Below, piece by piece: positions 10,672 through 23,100 of a stretch of 64,000 bases of DNA. The position numbers and the translations under genes were made by a program. The stretch comes from Fomes fomentarius (Eukaryota; Basidiomycota; Agaricomycetes; Polyporales; Polyporaceae). Below the pieces are notes generated by a model. That model worked only from the letters and a program-made list of their open reading frames with translations, ran no database searches and had not been told where the DNA came from. The stretch covers positions 186,001 to 250,000 of the forward strand of contig JABYQN010000002.1 in the NCBI GenBank assembly GCA_022606135.1. Direction: 5' to 3'. Numbering within the stretch: the first letter of the stretch is position 1; each line of letters starts with the position of its first letter.

Positions 10672-11637
10672 ATGACCTCTCCATACAAATCCTCCGACAC
10701 CGCACCCGTCCCAGCTTATCTCCCCACCTCGCCTTCGAGCGTCCTCCATCCGCCTACAGAGCTCTACTCCCGCATCGCCGCGACTGCGTCCGCACCCTCG
10801 TCGCGCATCCCGCTCAAGGAGCTCACGATCCCGCCCCGGAGCGGCGCAGCCTGGCACGTCCCCGCAGGCAGCGTCTTCCGCCTCTCGACGCCTCTCGGGC
10901 CCCAAGTCGGCGACCTCAACATCTGGCACGCCGCGAATCCGCGCGAGCGGTTCTGGGCGTCGCGCACGCGGCAGCTGCACGCCTCGCACGTGAGCACCGG
11001 GGACAGACTGTGGTCGTGCCTCCCCTACATGCGGCCCCTCTGCGGGATCGTCGCGGACACGCTCGGGCGGGAGGGGCGCGGAGCGTGGGGGGACGGGACT
11101 GGGAAGGGCGAGAGCAGGTGGGGCGGGCGGTGCCACGACCTGCTGGGGACGCGGTGCGACCCGTACGTGAACCGGATGCTGACGGGGCGCACGTACGACT
11201 TCCACTGCCACTCGAACCTCGTGCGCGCGGTGCTGCCCCACGGGCTGCGGGAGGAGGACGTGCACGACGTGCTGAATGTGTTCCAGGTGACGGGGCTGGA
11301 CGAGCGCGGGCGGTACTTCATGGAGGCGTCGCCGTCGCAGCCGGACGACTATATCGAGTTCTTCGCGGAGCAGGACTTGCTGTGTGCGTTGAGTACGTGC
11401 CCGGGAGGTGATCTGAGCGAGTGGGGATGGGTGGGGGTTAGGGACGGGGAGGCGGAGGAGGGGGAGGGCGCAGAGAGGATGAAGGCGACGTGCAGGCCAA
11501 TCAAGGTCGAAGTGTGGGCGATCGCGGAAGGGGTGAGAGGAGAAGTGTTGAAGGGATGGGTGCAGCCCGCGGTGAGCGATTATAAGGGCGTTCATGGGTT
11601 AACTGTGCCGTTGGGCGAAGGGGATACCGTGCAATAA
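10672..11637 (+). CDS. DUF1989 (urea carboxylase-associated family) protein
   Basis: A single open exon encodes 321 residues. The DUF1989 core is plain: IPPRSGAAWHVPAGSVFRL, LGPQVGDLNIWHA, CHDLLGTRCDPYVNRMLTG (about 152-170), TYDFHCHSNLVRAVLPHGL (about 176-194), DVHDVLNVFQVTGLD, and FFAEQDLLCALSTCPGGDLS (about 228-247). Conserved Cys, His and Asp in these blocks are the likely metal or substrate ligands. Bacterial relatives occur as paired proteins beside urea carboxylase, and are linked to guanidine and carboxyguanidine breakdown. Fungal members are stand-alone and their substrate is unsettled. A 40-residue Gly-rich loop (TLGREGRGAWGDGTGKG area) is an insertion in this copy. The gene is intronless among intron-rich neighbours, and the codons are strongly GC-ending. 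ATG 10672 fits because the conserved core starts about 45 residues later. Confidence 0.88.
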   Translation: MTSPYKSSDTAPVPAYLPTSPSSVLHPPTELYSRIAATASAPSSRIPLKELTIPPRSGAAWHVPAGSVFRLSTPLGPQVGDLNIWHAANPRERFWASRTRQLHASHVSTGDRLWSCLPYMRPLCGIVADTLGREGRGAWGDGTGKGESRWGGRCHDLLGTRCDPYVNRMLTGRTYDFHCHSNLVRAVLPHGLREEDVHDVLNVFQVTGLDERGRYFMEASPSQPDDYIEFFAEQDLLCALSTCPGGDLSEWGWVGVRDGEAEEGEGAERMKATCRPIKVEVWAIAEGVRGEVLKGWVQPAVSDYKGVHGLTVPLGEGDTVQ

Positions 11638-13297
11638 ATTGTGTCCTTGTCCTAAACACTGTAGCTCTCAATAAGTTCGAGATGCCACTAGTGAAGAAGA
11701 CTGTCGCAACGAGTCTGTCGAACTGTTCATGGCGAGTTCCATGAGCTCCGAGACGCGAGTCTTGAGCTTGGGCGGCGCGAAGATTCCAGGAGAGGGGAAG
11801 ACGCGTACCAGTGTGGCGGAAAGGTGCAGCATCAGGGCTTATGACTTGCGCTCGCCATAGCACGACGGCGTAGTCGCATGGAATGAGGGACGATCTGGAC
11901 GCACGTACGCGTGCATCTCAGGTTTGCACCATTCTCTCATACAGCGAGGGAGACAGTGTCAATTATTATGACCAATGAGACGGAAGGAGAGACAGAGGAG
12001 TGGGCATGTATACACAGAGAGGAATCGTCAGCGCAGGGAGGAGATCAAGATTGCAGGAGAGCAGTGAGGAGATGGACGAGGATGCAGGAAGAGAAGGGAA
12101 GTCTCAGATGAGCGAGTTCAAAGGGACTAGTACTCCGGATCCGACAGTCTAGACTACTCTGCGTCCAGTTTCATATGCAGAGACCGCCTTGTGAGCACCA
12201 TGAGTCGCGAGCGCATTATGAATCTCCAGTCGATGACCTGTTTTCAGCCGTTGGCGATGCGTGTAGACCAGAGGCAGCTACAGTAGTAGCGTCAGTGTGC
12301 AGGTCGCGAGAGCACCTCGGAGTCGGAGCAGGAACGTTAACGCCCTTGAAGACATGGGCCTAATAGGCATGCGGGCAGTGCATGTGAATCCGATGTCGTC
12401 CTCGCCGTGGAACAAGGTCCTCGGCGGCGCGAGAAGGACCCAAGCTGTCGTGAGCCGCCGCAGTAGCCCAGGTACGGAACGTATTGAGGTTGTCGCATAT
12501 TTCAATAGATCCGTCAGTACTACGAGAAGAAACCGATATGAACGGATGTCCGTACCTCCTTGAACCTCCTCTCTAGGCTCAATGGGATAGCAGAGACGAG
12601 ATCCTACTACTAGGCGTGTCCACCCCTGATCTCGTGTGGCCACGCGCACAAGCCTTGCTTTCCGCTTCGACTTCTTCATAGATCGAAGAGTTGCGACCTG
12701 CCCGTAGCCATCTACACGTCCAACAGCACAGACTGGGCGTGCGATACTAATGGGCGTGCGAGGGACATGGGTAGGATACGGATGCGGAGGCTCTGAATCA
12801 GCGAAGCTTGAGATACAGTGTCGCTGCGCATGAGACCGACGTGTCTCAGTCTATCCTCCTTTCCGCTTGAGGAAATTAGTACACTGGAAGATGCCTGCTT
12901 GTGCATCGAGTCGACGACGAGAACCTGAAGTAATAAAGTTGTAACATAAGCGCTAGTGTTGGAATCGGTTCCCCGGTCCGATTCTCAATTGTGAGTTCAA
13001 TATGGAGTTGAACTCAAAACTCGACTGCGGACTTGAGTACACAGTATCGATATTTCGTACTTCTTCCTGAGTTCCTCCTCTCGGACGTTGACATGGCGGA
13101 CATCGATGTTCTGTGGCTGGATTCGGCAGGCTCGGAGCGCTGGTGACAGTGCATGCCAAGACCCGGCCAAACCAAAGGGCACAAGTCGCCGAGCCTGCAC
13201 CTGCCTGCACTGCTCCGACTCCTCGAACTTGGTTATAATTTGGCTTCATCCTCCTCCACTCCTTTTATTCTCTTATTCTACTTCACTCGGAGTCACA
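11638..13297. other. Intergenic, no gene recognised
   Basis: Several open frames up to about 130 codons occur on both strands, but none resembles a known family or shows consistent splicing. The segment at 12962-12984 contains a 7-bp stem (GAATCGG with CCGATTC) around a C-rich loop. The last 60 bases are the CT-rich leader of the next gene. Confidence 0.45.
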
Positions 13298-14010
13298 ATG
13301 AAGCTCGCTCTCGTCGCCGCCTTCGTCACCACAAGCTCAATCCTGGTTACGGCCCAGGACACCAGCAAATGCCCGGACGAGACCTACCAGAGCATCATCC
13401 GCTGCAGCGATCAGGTCTATGCTGACGAGGGAAAGGCTCCATGCTCCAGCAGCGACTGGGAGGTGAGTTATCTTGACACCTTCGTCTCTTGCCTTCGTCC
13501 CCTGAACGACCGGACCCGCAACAGTGCATCTGCCAGATCCAGCAGGGCCTCCTCTCATGCTATGACCCATGCCCTGAAGCCCAGGACGCCGATGCCATTC
13601 GTTTCAACAACGAAAACTGCGCTGGTCAACACGGCGTGAAGAACAAGGCAGCGGCGGGACCATGGTGTACACCCTCTCTCCAATCACCACAACCGGGGCG
13701 GGCAGCGGTGGCACCACGCCTTCTGCACCAAATTCGTGAGCCCCTGTTCCTATTCTTCATAACGTCTCTGGCACACGATTTGGTATGCTATTTCTCAACT
13801 CGATGATACAGCACCCCCACCTCTGGCACAACCTCCGCGACGAACAGCCCCTCGTCTACATCCACGAGCACTAGTGCTACTTCCGACGCGTCCTCCCCAA
13901 CCACCTCGACCGAGCCGAACGGTGCACTTCCCGTCTCGCCGCTTTCTCTTCCGTACCTCGTTCCCGCAATACTCCTCGGCGGAACCCTTTTTGGCGCCGT
14001 CATCGCGTAG
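13298..14010 (+). CDS. Small secreted Cys-rich protein with GPI-anchor-type tail
   Basis: The start MKLALVAAFVTTSSILVTAQ is a clean signal peptide. Exon 1 is 13298-13462 and exon 2 starts at 13525. Together they encode a domain with eight cysteines (…CPDETYQSIIRCSDQ…PCSSSDWECICQIQQGLLSCYDPCPE…NENCAG), a spacing close to CFEM and related fungal surface domains. A Ser/Thr/Pro-rich stretch (TPTSGTTSATNSPSSTST) follows. The protein ends with a hydrophobic tail, YLVPAILLGGTLFGAVIA, then stop 14008-14010, as in GPI-anchored proteins. The tail exon is 13812-14010, after a GT/AG intron 13736-13811. The Cys domain and the Ser/Thr part lie in different frames. A one-base shift, or an unrecognised tiny intron, is needed between about 13620 and 13660. 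A role at the cell wall is inferred; the exact function is unknown. Confidence 0.65.
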
Positions 14011-15313
14011 ACCAGGTTGCTTCTCCATGCGATCCTGGTTAGGCGCGGTTCCGTTGCAGGGAAGTCTTCTGCACTGACGCTCTCTTCATCATGGACTCTG
14101 TGAAAGACATTCTAGCGTAGTCCCTCGTAGTCTCGCCGCTTTACATATGCTCGCATAGTGATAATGGACGCGGATACAGAATCCAACATGCACTGCCTTC
14201 GTCATCACCAATAGTGATGCACACCGTGCGCCTGCCCCTACTCTAGTACCCGGACGTCTCGGTGCTCTTACGTCAGACACTGACCCTCCGAAGCTTGACT
14301 TTACCCTCAACCTTCGATTGATGCGTGGTGGATCGCTCAGTAGATCCACCACGCATCATGTGTCCGTCTCCCTGGGCGGATGCGTGGACAGGCGGATGCA
14401 AGTCTGGATCTGTATACACACAGGTCCGGCCTGTACCCTAAGACCAAGAGTACCGATCCACACGATCGCTCTGTCGGTGTCGACACTCGGGAGTCAGGGA
14501 CGTACATGTCTTGTGACAATGATCTCCGTCTCGCCAGAGCCCCCGAGAAAACTCCGGTGATATTCAGACGCGCAAGGTTGTTGCGCGCGCTAGGTGCATA
14601 CGAGAGCGGAGTGCATGGGCCAGCGCACAGAGAGCAGAACTTACTCGTTAGGCCTCAGGTTGCATCGACAGGCATTTTCAGCAAGTGACGCCCTAGACTG
14701 GATTCCACTACATCGCTGATCCACATCGTGTATCGTGTCAGTCACCAACCCACTAGGTTTGCTACCGTGAGCTTCAAGATCAAGTGGTGGTCTGCGCGGG
14801 TGACCAAGTCGTCGCGATGTCTGAACATTGAAGCCCCTGAAGGTTCGCCTTCGCTTGTTAGCGACTTGATGGGGGCAGCGAAGCCGACTACCAGATGCAA
14901 AATATCGGCGTCGAGTGTGGCTGAGATAGCATAAGTTCACAGCGAACAACATGGCTAGAGTGAGATGCGACTCAACCCTGTGAGATATACATATAAACTT
15001 CGTCTGTACCAAGGTTAGTGCTCCGCTCGGGCACGCACGGAGTTTATAAGCTCACTGTGAACTTTGATCTCCTTGCCGCAGCTGCTCCCAATATCATCTG
15101 TGCTCCTGCAGCACTCCCATATCTACGACCCGACGAAAGCCAGCAATCCGCATATACCAGAACGCGACCGTGGCGATGACGCGCTGGAGGGACCATGTGC
15201 CAGAACGCTGGGCTACCGGAGGCGGTGAATATTCCTATTACCCGGGCGTGCGCACGCAACTTGCATCCTTGTCGGTTTGCTGACATCCTGGATTCTCGTT
15301 GGCCCCATCTTGG
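14011..15313. other. Intergenic with a strong hairpin
   Basis: No coding exon was recognised. A 16-bp perfect inverted repeat lies at 14319-14358 (listed separately), about 300 bases past the Cys-rich gene. The remainder shows no repeat. Confidence 0.45.
14319..14358. repeat. 16-bp perfect hairpin, 8-base loop
   Basis: The left arm TGATGCGTGGTGGATC at 14319-14334 is the exact reverse complement of GATCCACCACGCATCA at 14343-14358. They are separated by GCTCAGTA. It could be a protein-binding palindrome, a remnant of an inverted-repeat element or an RNA hairpin. It carries no T-run of a simple terminator. Confidence 0.7.
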
Positions 15314-15952
15314 ATGCATCCGCGCGTCGGCACCCTTGCAGAACCGATGACGGCTCGCCAATTCGGCCAGCTGGCCACGCTTGCTCTTTGCAACAGTGTC
15401 CACATCCCTTTCATCGAGCGGGAAGACAAAAACGGACAGCATGTCACCAAGGCAGAGGCAGGCAGGCTGATCATGATGTTCGAACATGGTGAACAGCCGA
15501 GTGAAGAGTACCTGGATTCGCTCGGACGGGGCCCGCCGGTGAGTGCCTTTCCTTCTTCATTTTCTCGTGTCCCCATCTTCCATGGTTGCCCGCAAAAGGC
15601 GATACAGTGGAATGTTGACTCAAAAAACGGTGCTGATGAATGAATGTGTTCACAGTATCAGCCACCGAGCCACCCGCTCACTTGGGCAAGTTGCGATTAC
15701 GAGATGACGGAGTTGCAGTATCGGTGGTTGGAGGATCTAGCGCTGCGAATGGGTGTCCCGGGCACTGTGGCGCAGAAGTATTTGGCGGTGCTCACCCGCG
15801 GTCAAGCTTCGCAGTTGATCACTGTGTTGAGGGCAGCAGAGGAGAAGAATAGAGAGACGCAGACTGGGGAGTTGTGCGGTGAGGCGTGGTTCGTGAGTAT
15901 GGTAGAGTGGGTGAAGTGGGAGGTGCCAGTGGCTTGGTCTGTGAGCAAGTGA
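15314..15952 (+). CDS. Small hypothetical protein with two DUF3072-like units
   Basis: Two exons, 15314-15538 and 15656-15952, give 173 residues with the junction in phase (GRGPP to YQPPSHP). The first half holds PMTARQFGQLATLALCNSVH followed by a segment ending VTKAEAGRLIMMFEHG. The second half holds EMTELQYRWLEDLALRMGV followed by LTRGQASQLITVLRAAEEKN. Both follow the layout 'T-x-x-Q-x-x-x-L … A-(S/G)-x-(L/I)-I' seen in the short DUF3072 domain, so the protein may be an internal duplication. The C-terminus is Trp/Val-rich (WFVSMVEWVKWEVPVAWSVSK). The start is uncertain. ATG 15314 is the first in frame, but an upstream exon is possible. Function is unknown and the DUF3072 link is by eye only. 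Confidence 0.55.
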
Positions 15953-17193
15953 TTGTGAATGTACGAGCAGCGATTCCTCGCGGTATAGATACGTGAGGCT
16001 CGGACACAGTGCAGCTCAGCGGAGATAGGTCCAGTGCGCTGGGGTTGGCTATATTCCGATGCTTGTAGATCCGAGCCATCCGGTGCCGACTCAGAATTCG
16101 ATTGGCATGTGCCAAATGAGATGGAATGAGGAAACATACCATGCGGCCAGGACCTGTGCTGTATCCAGTTGTAAGAGTCCGCACAGCTAACCCTGATAAG
16201 ATAGAATGACTACCACATCGGGATGTCAGGATATCTTCGAGTTAGGAATGCAACTTCCCGAGAGTAGCTGAGCCTGAATTGAGTGTCCACATTCGCGGCT
16301 GTGCGTAGCAGACTCATCACCAGTATAAGTGATAGTCTGATTGTCTTCTGGTCCATCCTTTGAAGTGTTATCAGTGATTGGCCCAGTGTTGGTCTCAAGA
16401 AGCATTACAAAAATCGTGCAGCCAGGGCCCAGGGGAAACGGTATGGCCTGGCATGTTTTATTCCGGAAGTGGCTGTACGCCGAGTCCGTCCAGAGCGTGC
16501 ATCGAGAAAATATGACCAGGGATGTGGCTGTAGCAGGTGAGCCTCACACTAGCCAGTGGCAGTGGTCTGTACGATTTACAGTACGATGATAGGATTATCC
16601 GCTCGGTAAACACCATCGGCGCTTCGCTGGAGTCGGCAACAAGATAAACTGTGTTGTGACGCTTTGCCTCCTGCCACCTGCTATCGCCCCACGATCTCGT
16701 GTATCAAGCAAGTTAAGTATGCACGAGTGAAACAAAGGCGGTATCTGGCAAGCCTGAACGCATAGCAAAACACTGCCGCCGGTAGAAAGATCATCTAGTC
16801 GACATCGCTAACTGGCTCGCTTTGATCGCACACTTGAGGGTCTTAGCGCCGCCTGGGTTGCGTGGAATGCTCAAAGTCAAATCGTAGATCCGAGATTCCA
16901 ATTGTGAAGCCTCTTGTTCTCTGGGGCACTACTAGGCAGTAGCGTTCTCTTGTCTTTCTAGGTCACTTGTCTTTGCTTTCGGTGCCTTGTCGACATACCT
17001 TTCCCTGCATATCCGCGTATCAAACCGTACGCCCACATACCACATACCGAGCATTATTTCTTCCACAGCTTTTCAGCACCTTCAAAAGCTTCGCGAATCA
17101 AGTCAAACTTCGTCTCCACCAGCCCCGCTTCACCCAGCTTCCCTTACTCCATAACGCCACCCATCAGTACCACTCAGCAGCCCCGCTTCCTTC
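15953..17193. other. Intergenic, promoter side of the ABC transporter
   Basis: No exon or repeat was recognised. The last 200 bases before 17194 are rich in CT and CAC motifs, a common pattern of basidiomycete core promoters and leaders. Confidence 0.5.
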
Positions 17194-20100
17194 ATGGATC
17201 ACATCAGTCTAGCCGAAGCCCAAGGGATGAATCATGAGCTGGATGCATTCCAAGCAGCAGTGGTGCCCCACCCCATCTCGCCTCGTTTCTTCGACAGAGT
17301 GTCTCTCGTGTGCACGCTCGCCCTCTTAGTCTTGGGTCTGAACACTCTGGTGACGGAGATACCGCATTCTACCCATAATGTGGCGATGTTGTTCTTCTAC
17401 GCGGCACAGTGTCCTGCATTTGTGAGTACGCCACTGTGCCACACCCGGACGTGGTTCGTCTCATCTGACTTTCGCATTCAGCTGTATGCGACGCTCTTGA
17501 CGGTTAGCTCCACTCGTGGCAAGACCCTTTGGCCGCGCACAGCTCATATCCAGCGAGCTGTGATCCTGCTGGTCATATGGGCAGTTTACGCGTATCGGAA
17601 CATCTGGCCTCTCGCCACATACAATCTGGTTCCGCTCGACATAGACGAAGGCATCCTCCTCTGGGTGAAAGTTGTGCTCCTCACGCTCGTCGCTATTGCT
17701 CTTCCTCTCGTCTCCACGCGCCGCGCGCCACTTGGTGTGCCACAGTGGGACGCTCGCCCCGAGCAGACCGCGTCCATTCTGTCGATCATCACGTTCAGCT
17801 GGCTCAATCCGCTGATACACCACGCGCAGAAGGTCAAACACGTGTCGCTAGACGAGCTCCCGCCCCTGGCGGAGTACAATAGTATTGAGCAGCTGGCTGA
17901 GGTGTATTACAAGGTGCGCAGATTGCTCCGGCATTGCCATGGCGGAACACATGGGAGACTGACCAATGCGATGCAACTAGTATGTGGATCCTATGCAAGC
18001 TCCAACTGACCAGAAGAAGCATTGGCGCGTCGGAAAACGCTTAATGCAGGCCTTCCGTGAGTGTTCTTCTCCGTGTTAGGCATGTTGCAGCGGATAGAAG
18101 ACTGTGTCTGACCCGTGTATGTCTCATAATCAGTGCCTGAATGGTTAGTCATGGCTTCCATGGTGATCATAGCTGTATGTGGCTCCTCTTCTTGACGCTG
18201 TCCGTGGTTCGCTGACGTATATCCGCAGAGTGTTTCGTCTTTCCTCGTCCCTCTAGGCCTGAAGCACATCCTTGCGTGAGTGTCCTTGAGTCATAGGGGA
18301 TTAGTGGAGCTGACATGGACATGCAGGTACATCGAGCATGGTGCGAAGGGCGAGACTATCCGTCCTTGGTTCTGGATCGCTGCTCTTCTCCTTGGATCTA
18401 TGACGGTCTCCCTGGCGATGCAGTTCTACCACTATGTATCGGTGTGTCTGTCCATCCCACCCGCCGGGTTTTCCATGATTGCTGATAATCGCTTGCACAA
18501 CGTTCTAGACCCAAGTCGTGGCACGTACTCAAGCGCTTGTCACTCAGCTCTTGTATGATCATGCACTGCACATGAGAGCGAAGGCGACCATCCAGACGCA
18601 AGGAAAGAATCATAAAGAGTCCAATATGCCGGCGATCAACAACCTGGTGACTGCTGATCTTAAGAACTACACCGATGGCAGCACATTTTGGCTCCTGATC
18701 TGTATGTGCCGCCATGAGTCTGAGTGAAAGGATCTAGTGGATCTGATTGACACCGATTGAAACAGATGTGGAGACACCAATCCAGGTCGCCCTGTCCATA
18801 TACTTCTTGTACGAGATCCTTGGGTGGAGGTATGTCACTTGGTGGCTCTCTGTGAAGTACCTGAACATGAGCTGACCCCTCATCCTCAAGTACTTTCATT
18901 GGCGTCGCAGAGCTTCTGGTATTCTTGTACTTGGCTGAAAAGCTGAACGACCGGAACAAGACCATAGTGAGGAAGAAAGCGGGCAAGGCAAGTCTTACCA
19001 CGTATGGCCTCTCTACCCTATTGACCCCAATCTCAGGCCGATGAGCGCTGCAAGCTTGTGACTCAGAGTCAGTCATCTTTAACTATCACCTGAACTGAAC
19101 GCTCACTTGATTCTTCCACCTTTTGATAGTGCTCAACAACATCCGTACCATTAAGCTCCTCGGATGGGAACCCGAGCAGGATCGCTCAGTGGAGAAAGCG
19201 CGGACGGCGGAATTGCACGAAGCACGCAAGGAGATGACCGTGTTGATCGGCGTGGAACTGATCAAGTACGTGGCTCATGTAGCCCTTGTTATATGAACGC
19301 GCATTAATCGGGGACGAACAAAAATCAGGACCTTCGTACCGCTTGTGGTTATGCTTTCTACCTACGCTTGCTATGTGAGTGGCTTCTATTTAGCGCTGCT
19401 GATACACGCTCACGTACCACGTGCAGACTCTCGTCATGCACCGGGAGCTTTCCGGTGCGCCTGATCCCCGCTGTCGACGACGATTTGATGCTAACGTTCT
19501 TGAAGCCACCATCGTGTTTTCAACCATCTCCCGTGAGTCTTACGTTCAGTGAGCTTCACAGGTCAGTATTGATGTATTGATGAATATCACAGTGTTTGAG
19601 ATCCTTCGGTCGCAGGTTGGCCTCTTCCTCTGGAGAAGGCCGATTCTGAACAACGGTACGCACGGCCCCTTCATCCAAGCAACACACTCCTAATACACCA
19701 CGACGCACAGGTCTGGTCGCAATCAGTAGGATCAACCAATTCTTCCGACAGGTATGTTCCTTTCTGTATGTTCTGACTATGTAGACCAACGACACTCTAT
19801 AGGCTGAAGTGTTGGACGAGTTCGACTCTAACAAACACACTATTCACCCTCTGGGGTCTCGAAGCGAGGACATCACGATCTGCGACGCTGACTTCTTCTG
19901 GACGAAGAGTGCTGCAGATGGCGACCACGTTTTCTCCCTCAAGATTGACGGATTGCTTCGCTTTGAGACTGGTAGCATCAATCTCATCCATGGGCCCACA
20001 GCGTGTGGCAAAACGTCGCTTCTGATGGCACTGCTCGGTATGACTTTCACGGCTGACTGACCCTTTGATGTTGTCCACTTATGATGGGCATGGCAGGCGA

Positions 20101-23100
20101 GATGCATTACACTCCGAAGAGCTCTGACTCACACATCAGTCTCCCGCGAGACAACACGACCGGAGTTGCGTATGTCGCTCAAGAAGCATGGATCTTGCAA
20201 GGCACCGTCCGTGTAAGTATCGATACCAACTTCGGCATTACAATATATTCACCTTCTTCTCCACGCGCAGGCCAACATTGTGTTCGATTCTCCATTCGAC
20301 GAGAGGCGATATCAAACGGTGCTTCGTGAGTGTGCTTTGATGACGGACATGAGGCAATGGAAGGACGGAGACGAGACAGTGGTAGGAGAGCGTGGAACGG
20401 CTCTGAGGTGCGTTTCTACCAGTGAATTGGTATCCATTCTTCAGTTTGACACTCAGTTGTTTGCAGCGGCGGACAGAAGGTACTACCTCTTTGCTTCCAT
20501 GCCGACGATTGTTTACTAACAACATAATCTCATAGGCCAGGATCGCGCTTGCTCGGGCGATCTATTCATCTGCCAAGATTGTCTTGATCGACGACGTGTG
20601 TATCCGAGTTACTGGCGTCAGCTGCATGTTGGACTGATGGACTATCCGTAGGTTCTCGCTGCTCTTGACAACACCACTGGCCAGCACATTGTCCGTCGAT
20701 GCTTCTGCGGGGAACTTCTTCGCGGTAGGACGGTCCTCATAGTGGTATGTTAACATCAGACCGTTCGACCTACTCGTGTCACTTATGGCGTGGCCTTCAG
20801 TCCAACAATGTCAACGCAGTTAAGCCTATTGCAACGCGGGTCATCGAGATGGGTCCAGGTGGAACCATAGTCGACGATAAGCTCCAACCCGAGGCTGAGA
20901 TTGCTCGTCATGCGTCCGAGCTGAAGGGTGCCGAGGAAGAAGAGGTTGTTGTGGTCGAGGAGGAGCTCAAGCCAACGCCGCCACGCAAGCAATTTTCGAA
21001 AGTCGAAGATGCTGTCAAGGCCGAGGAGATCCGAGTAGGTCACGTCGGCTGGGGCCCTTGTGAGTTTCCATGTATCCTCTCAATCTTTTTCATATCAGTT
21101 GACAATGGATGCGCTCGCAGTGACGTTGCTGTTCGGAAACATGTCCAGGAATCCCGTCTTGTTTTGGCTCGCATTGATCGCTGCTCTTTCATTTTCGGGC
21201 TTGGCCGTGAACGTGCAGGTGAGTGATATCAGATACCCCTTCTACCTAGTACCTAGTACTGATATATTTGTACAGTTCTGGCTGCTCGGAGATTGGGCGA
21301 AGCAGTATGCAAAGAAGCCGGCGGAAGAGGTCTCGGTGCCATGGTACGTTGCCATCCTACTAACTACCCTTACACTCGTCCTTACGAGATGCACCTACAG
21401 GTTCCTGGCGATATACTCCGCCCTTCTAGTAGTTGCTACGCTCGCTGACTTAGCTGCACGTACCATGCATATGGTCGGGTCGCTGCAGGCCTGCACAATC
21501 ATCCACAAGCGGCTCATAGAAGCAGTTCTCGGCACCACCCTGAGGTATGCACAAGTCCTTCGTCTCATCTTCCTTGCAGGTTAACCGGACATGATGCAGA
21601 TGGCTTGAGGAGACGCCCACATCGCGCGTCATCACTCGCTGTTCTGAAGACATCCGCAACAGTGAGTCACAGCTACTTCAGTGTCGTCCGTGGCTACGCT
21701 TCTAGGCTCACGTATGATCAGTCGACAATCAGGTGGTCAAAGGTCTCTTCACGCTCCTGCAGTGGACGGCATTCTTGGTCCTGCGACTCATCATGATCAT
21801 GATCATTGCGCCGGTATTCAGCGTCCCGATTGCGGTCGTCGCTCTCGTGGGCGGCCTGTACACCAAGTGGTACATGAAGGCGCAGCTTCCTGCCAAGCGC
21901 GAGGAGAGCAACACGCGTGCACCTCTTGTGGGACATCTCAACTCGACCATCGCTGGTCTTGGTAAGGCCCACTGCATCTAGACGATACTAGTCATACTCA
22001 TTACTCAACAAACCGTAGTCTCGATCCGCGCGTATGCCGTGCAACAGCGTTTCCGGCGTGACATGTTTGACTACATCGACCGCTGGACCAGGGCTTCCAA
22101 CGCTTTCTACAATCTCAACCGGTGCGACATCCTACACACCACGATCTGCTCTCCGTCGCTTACAACGTTTTTCGTGCTGGTAGATGGGTGATCGTCCGTG
22201 CAGACATGACCGGAACGCTCTTCACGGTCTCTCTGGCGATATACCTCACGTACTTCGCGCAGCTCGATGCATCGAACATCGGTTTCTCTCTCAGCATGGC
22301 CAGTGAGTCTCCACACATTGCCTATGGTTTGTCTCGGACGCTCATCGGACTCCTATCAGTCGGGTTCAGCTCGAAGATCTACGAATGGGTGCGGACGTTC
22401 AATGCATTCGAGCTCGCAGGTTAGTGCCATCGTCGTAGAACGCACCCTCCTCAAAATCCCTTGCTGACAGTCTCTCACAGGAAACAGGTCCGTATAATCT
22501 AACTGCTCCTGGCCAGAGTTCATACTGACGGGGGCGATAGCCTCGAGCGCATCGAGCAGTACTTGGACATCGAGCGCGAGGAAGAGCTCATGGGAGCAGA
22601 AACGGTCGAGGACTTGGATGGCTCCTGGCCTCGTTCTGGTGACCTGCAAGTCAAGAATCTCAGAGCGTCTTACGGAGAGTACGACAACACGCCCGAGGTT
22701 CTCAAGGGGATCTCCTTCACTGTGAAGTCCGGAGAGCGCATTGGCGTCGGTGAGTTCCTGCCTGTCGATCTTACCTCTTGGAACCATACTGATTCTACCC
22801 ACTGTAGTTGGTCGCACTGGCAGCGGCAAGGTAAGAAAGGCGTGTCCATCGAATCTACAGGCGTGACGACTGACCACACGGGCCACAGAGCACTCTTACA
22901 CTAGCCTTGTTGCGCTGCATCTTCACGAACGTACCCCCCGCGTGCCGACCAAGTTCAGGTCGGAAGGGGAAGTGGTGTACTCTGGACGACCGATCGGCTC
23001 AGTCGGCCTCTCGACGCTCCGCAAGAGCGTAACCATTATCCCCAGAACGTGCGTAGTGTACACACTATGCTCAAAACGTTCGATAGCTGACAGCACAGTA

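Noticed and set aside
10393..11595. 400-codon minus-strand frame over the DUF1989 gene
   Set aside because: It is the Arg/Pro-rich reverse shadow of a GC-rich real gene with family support on the plus strand.
22933..22962. A 28-base intron in the ABC transporter NBD2
   Set aside because: It is shorter than any other intron here and does not restore the right frame; a one-base shift in the C run does.
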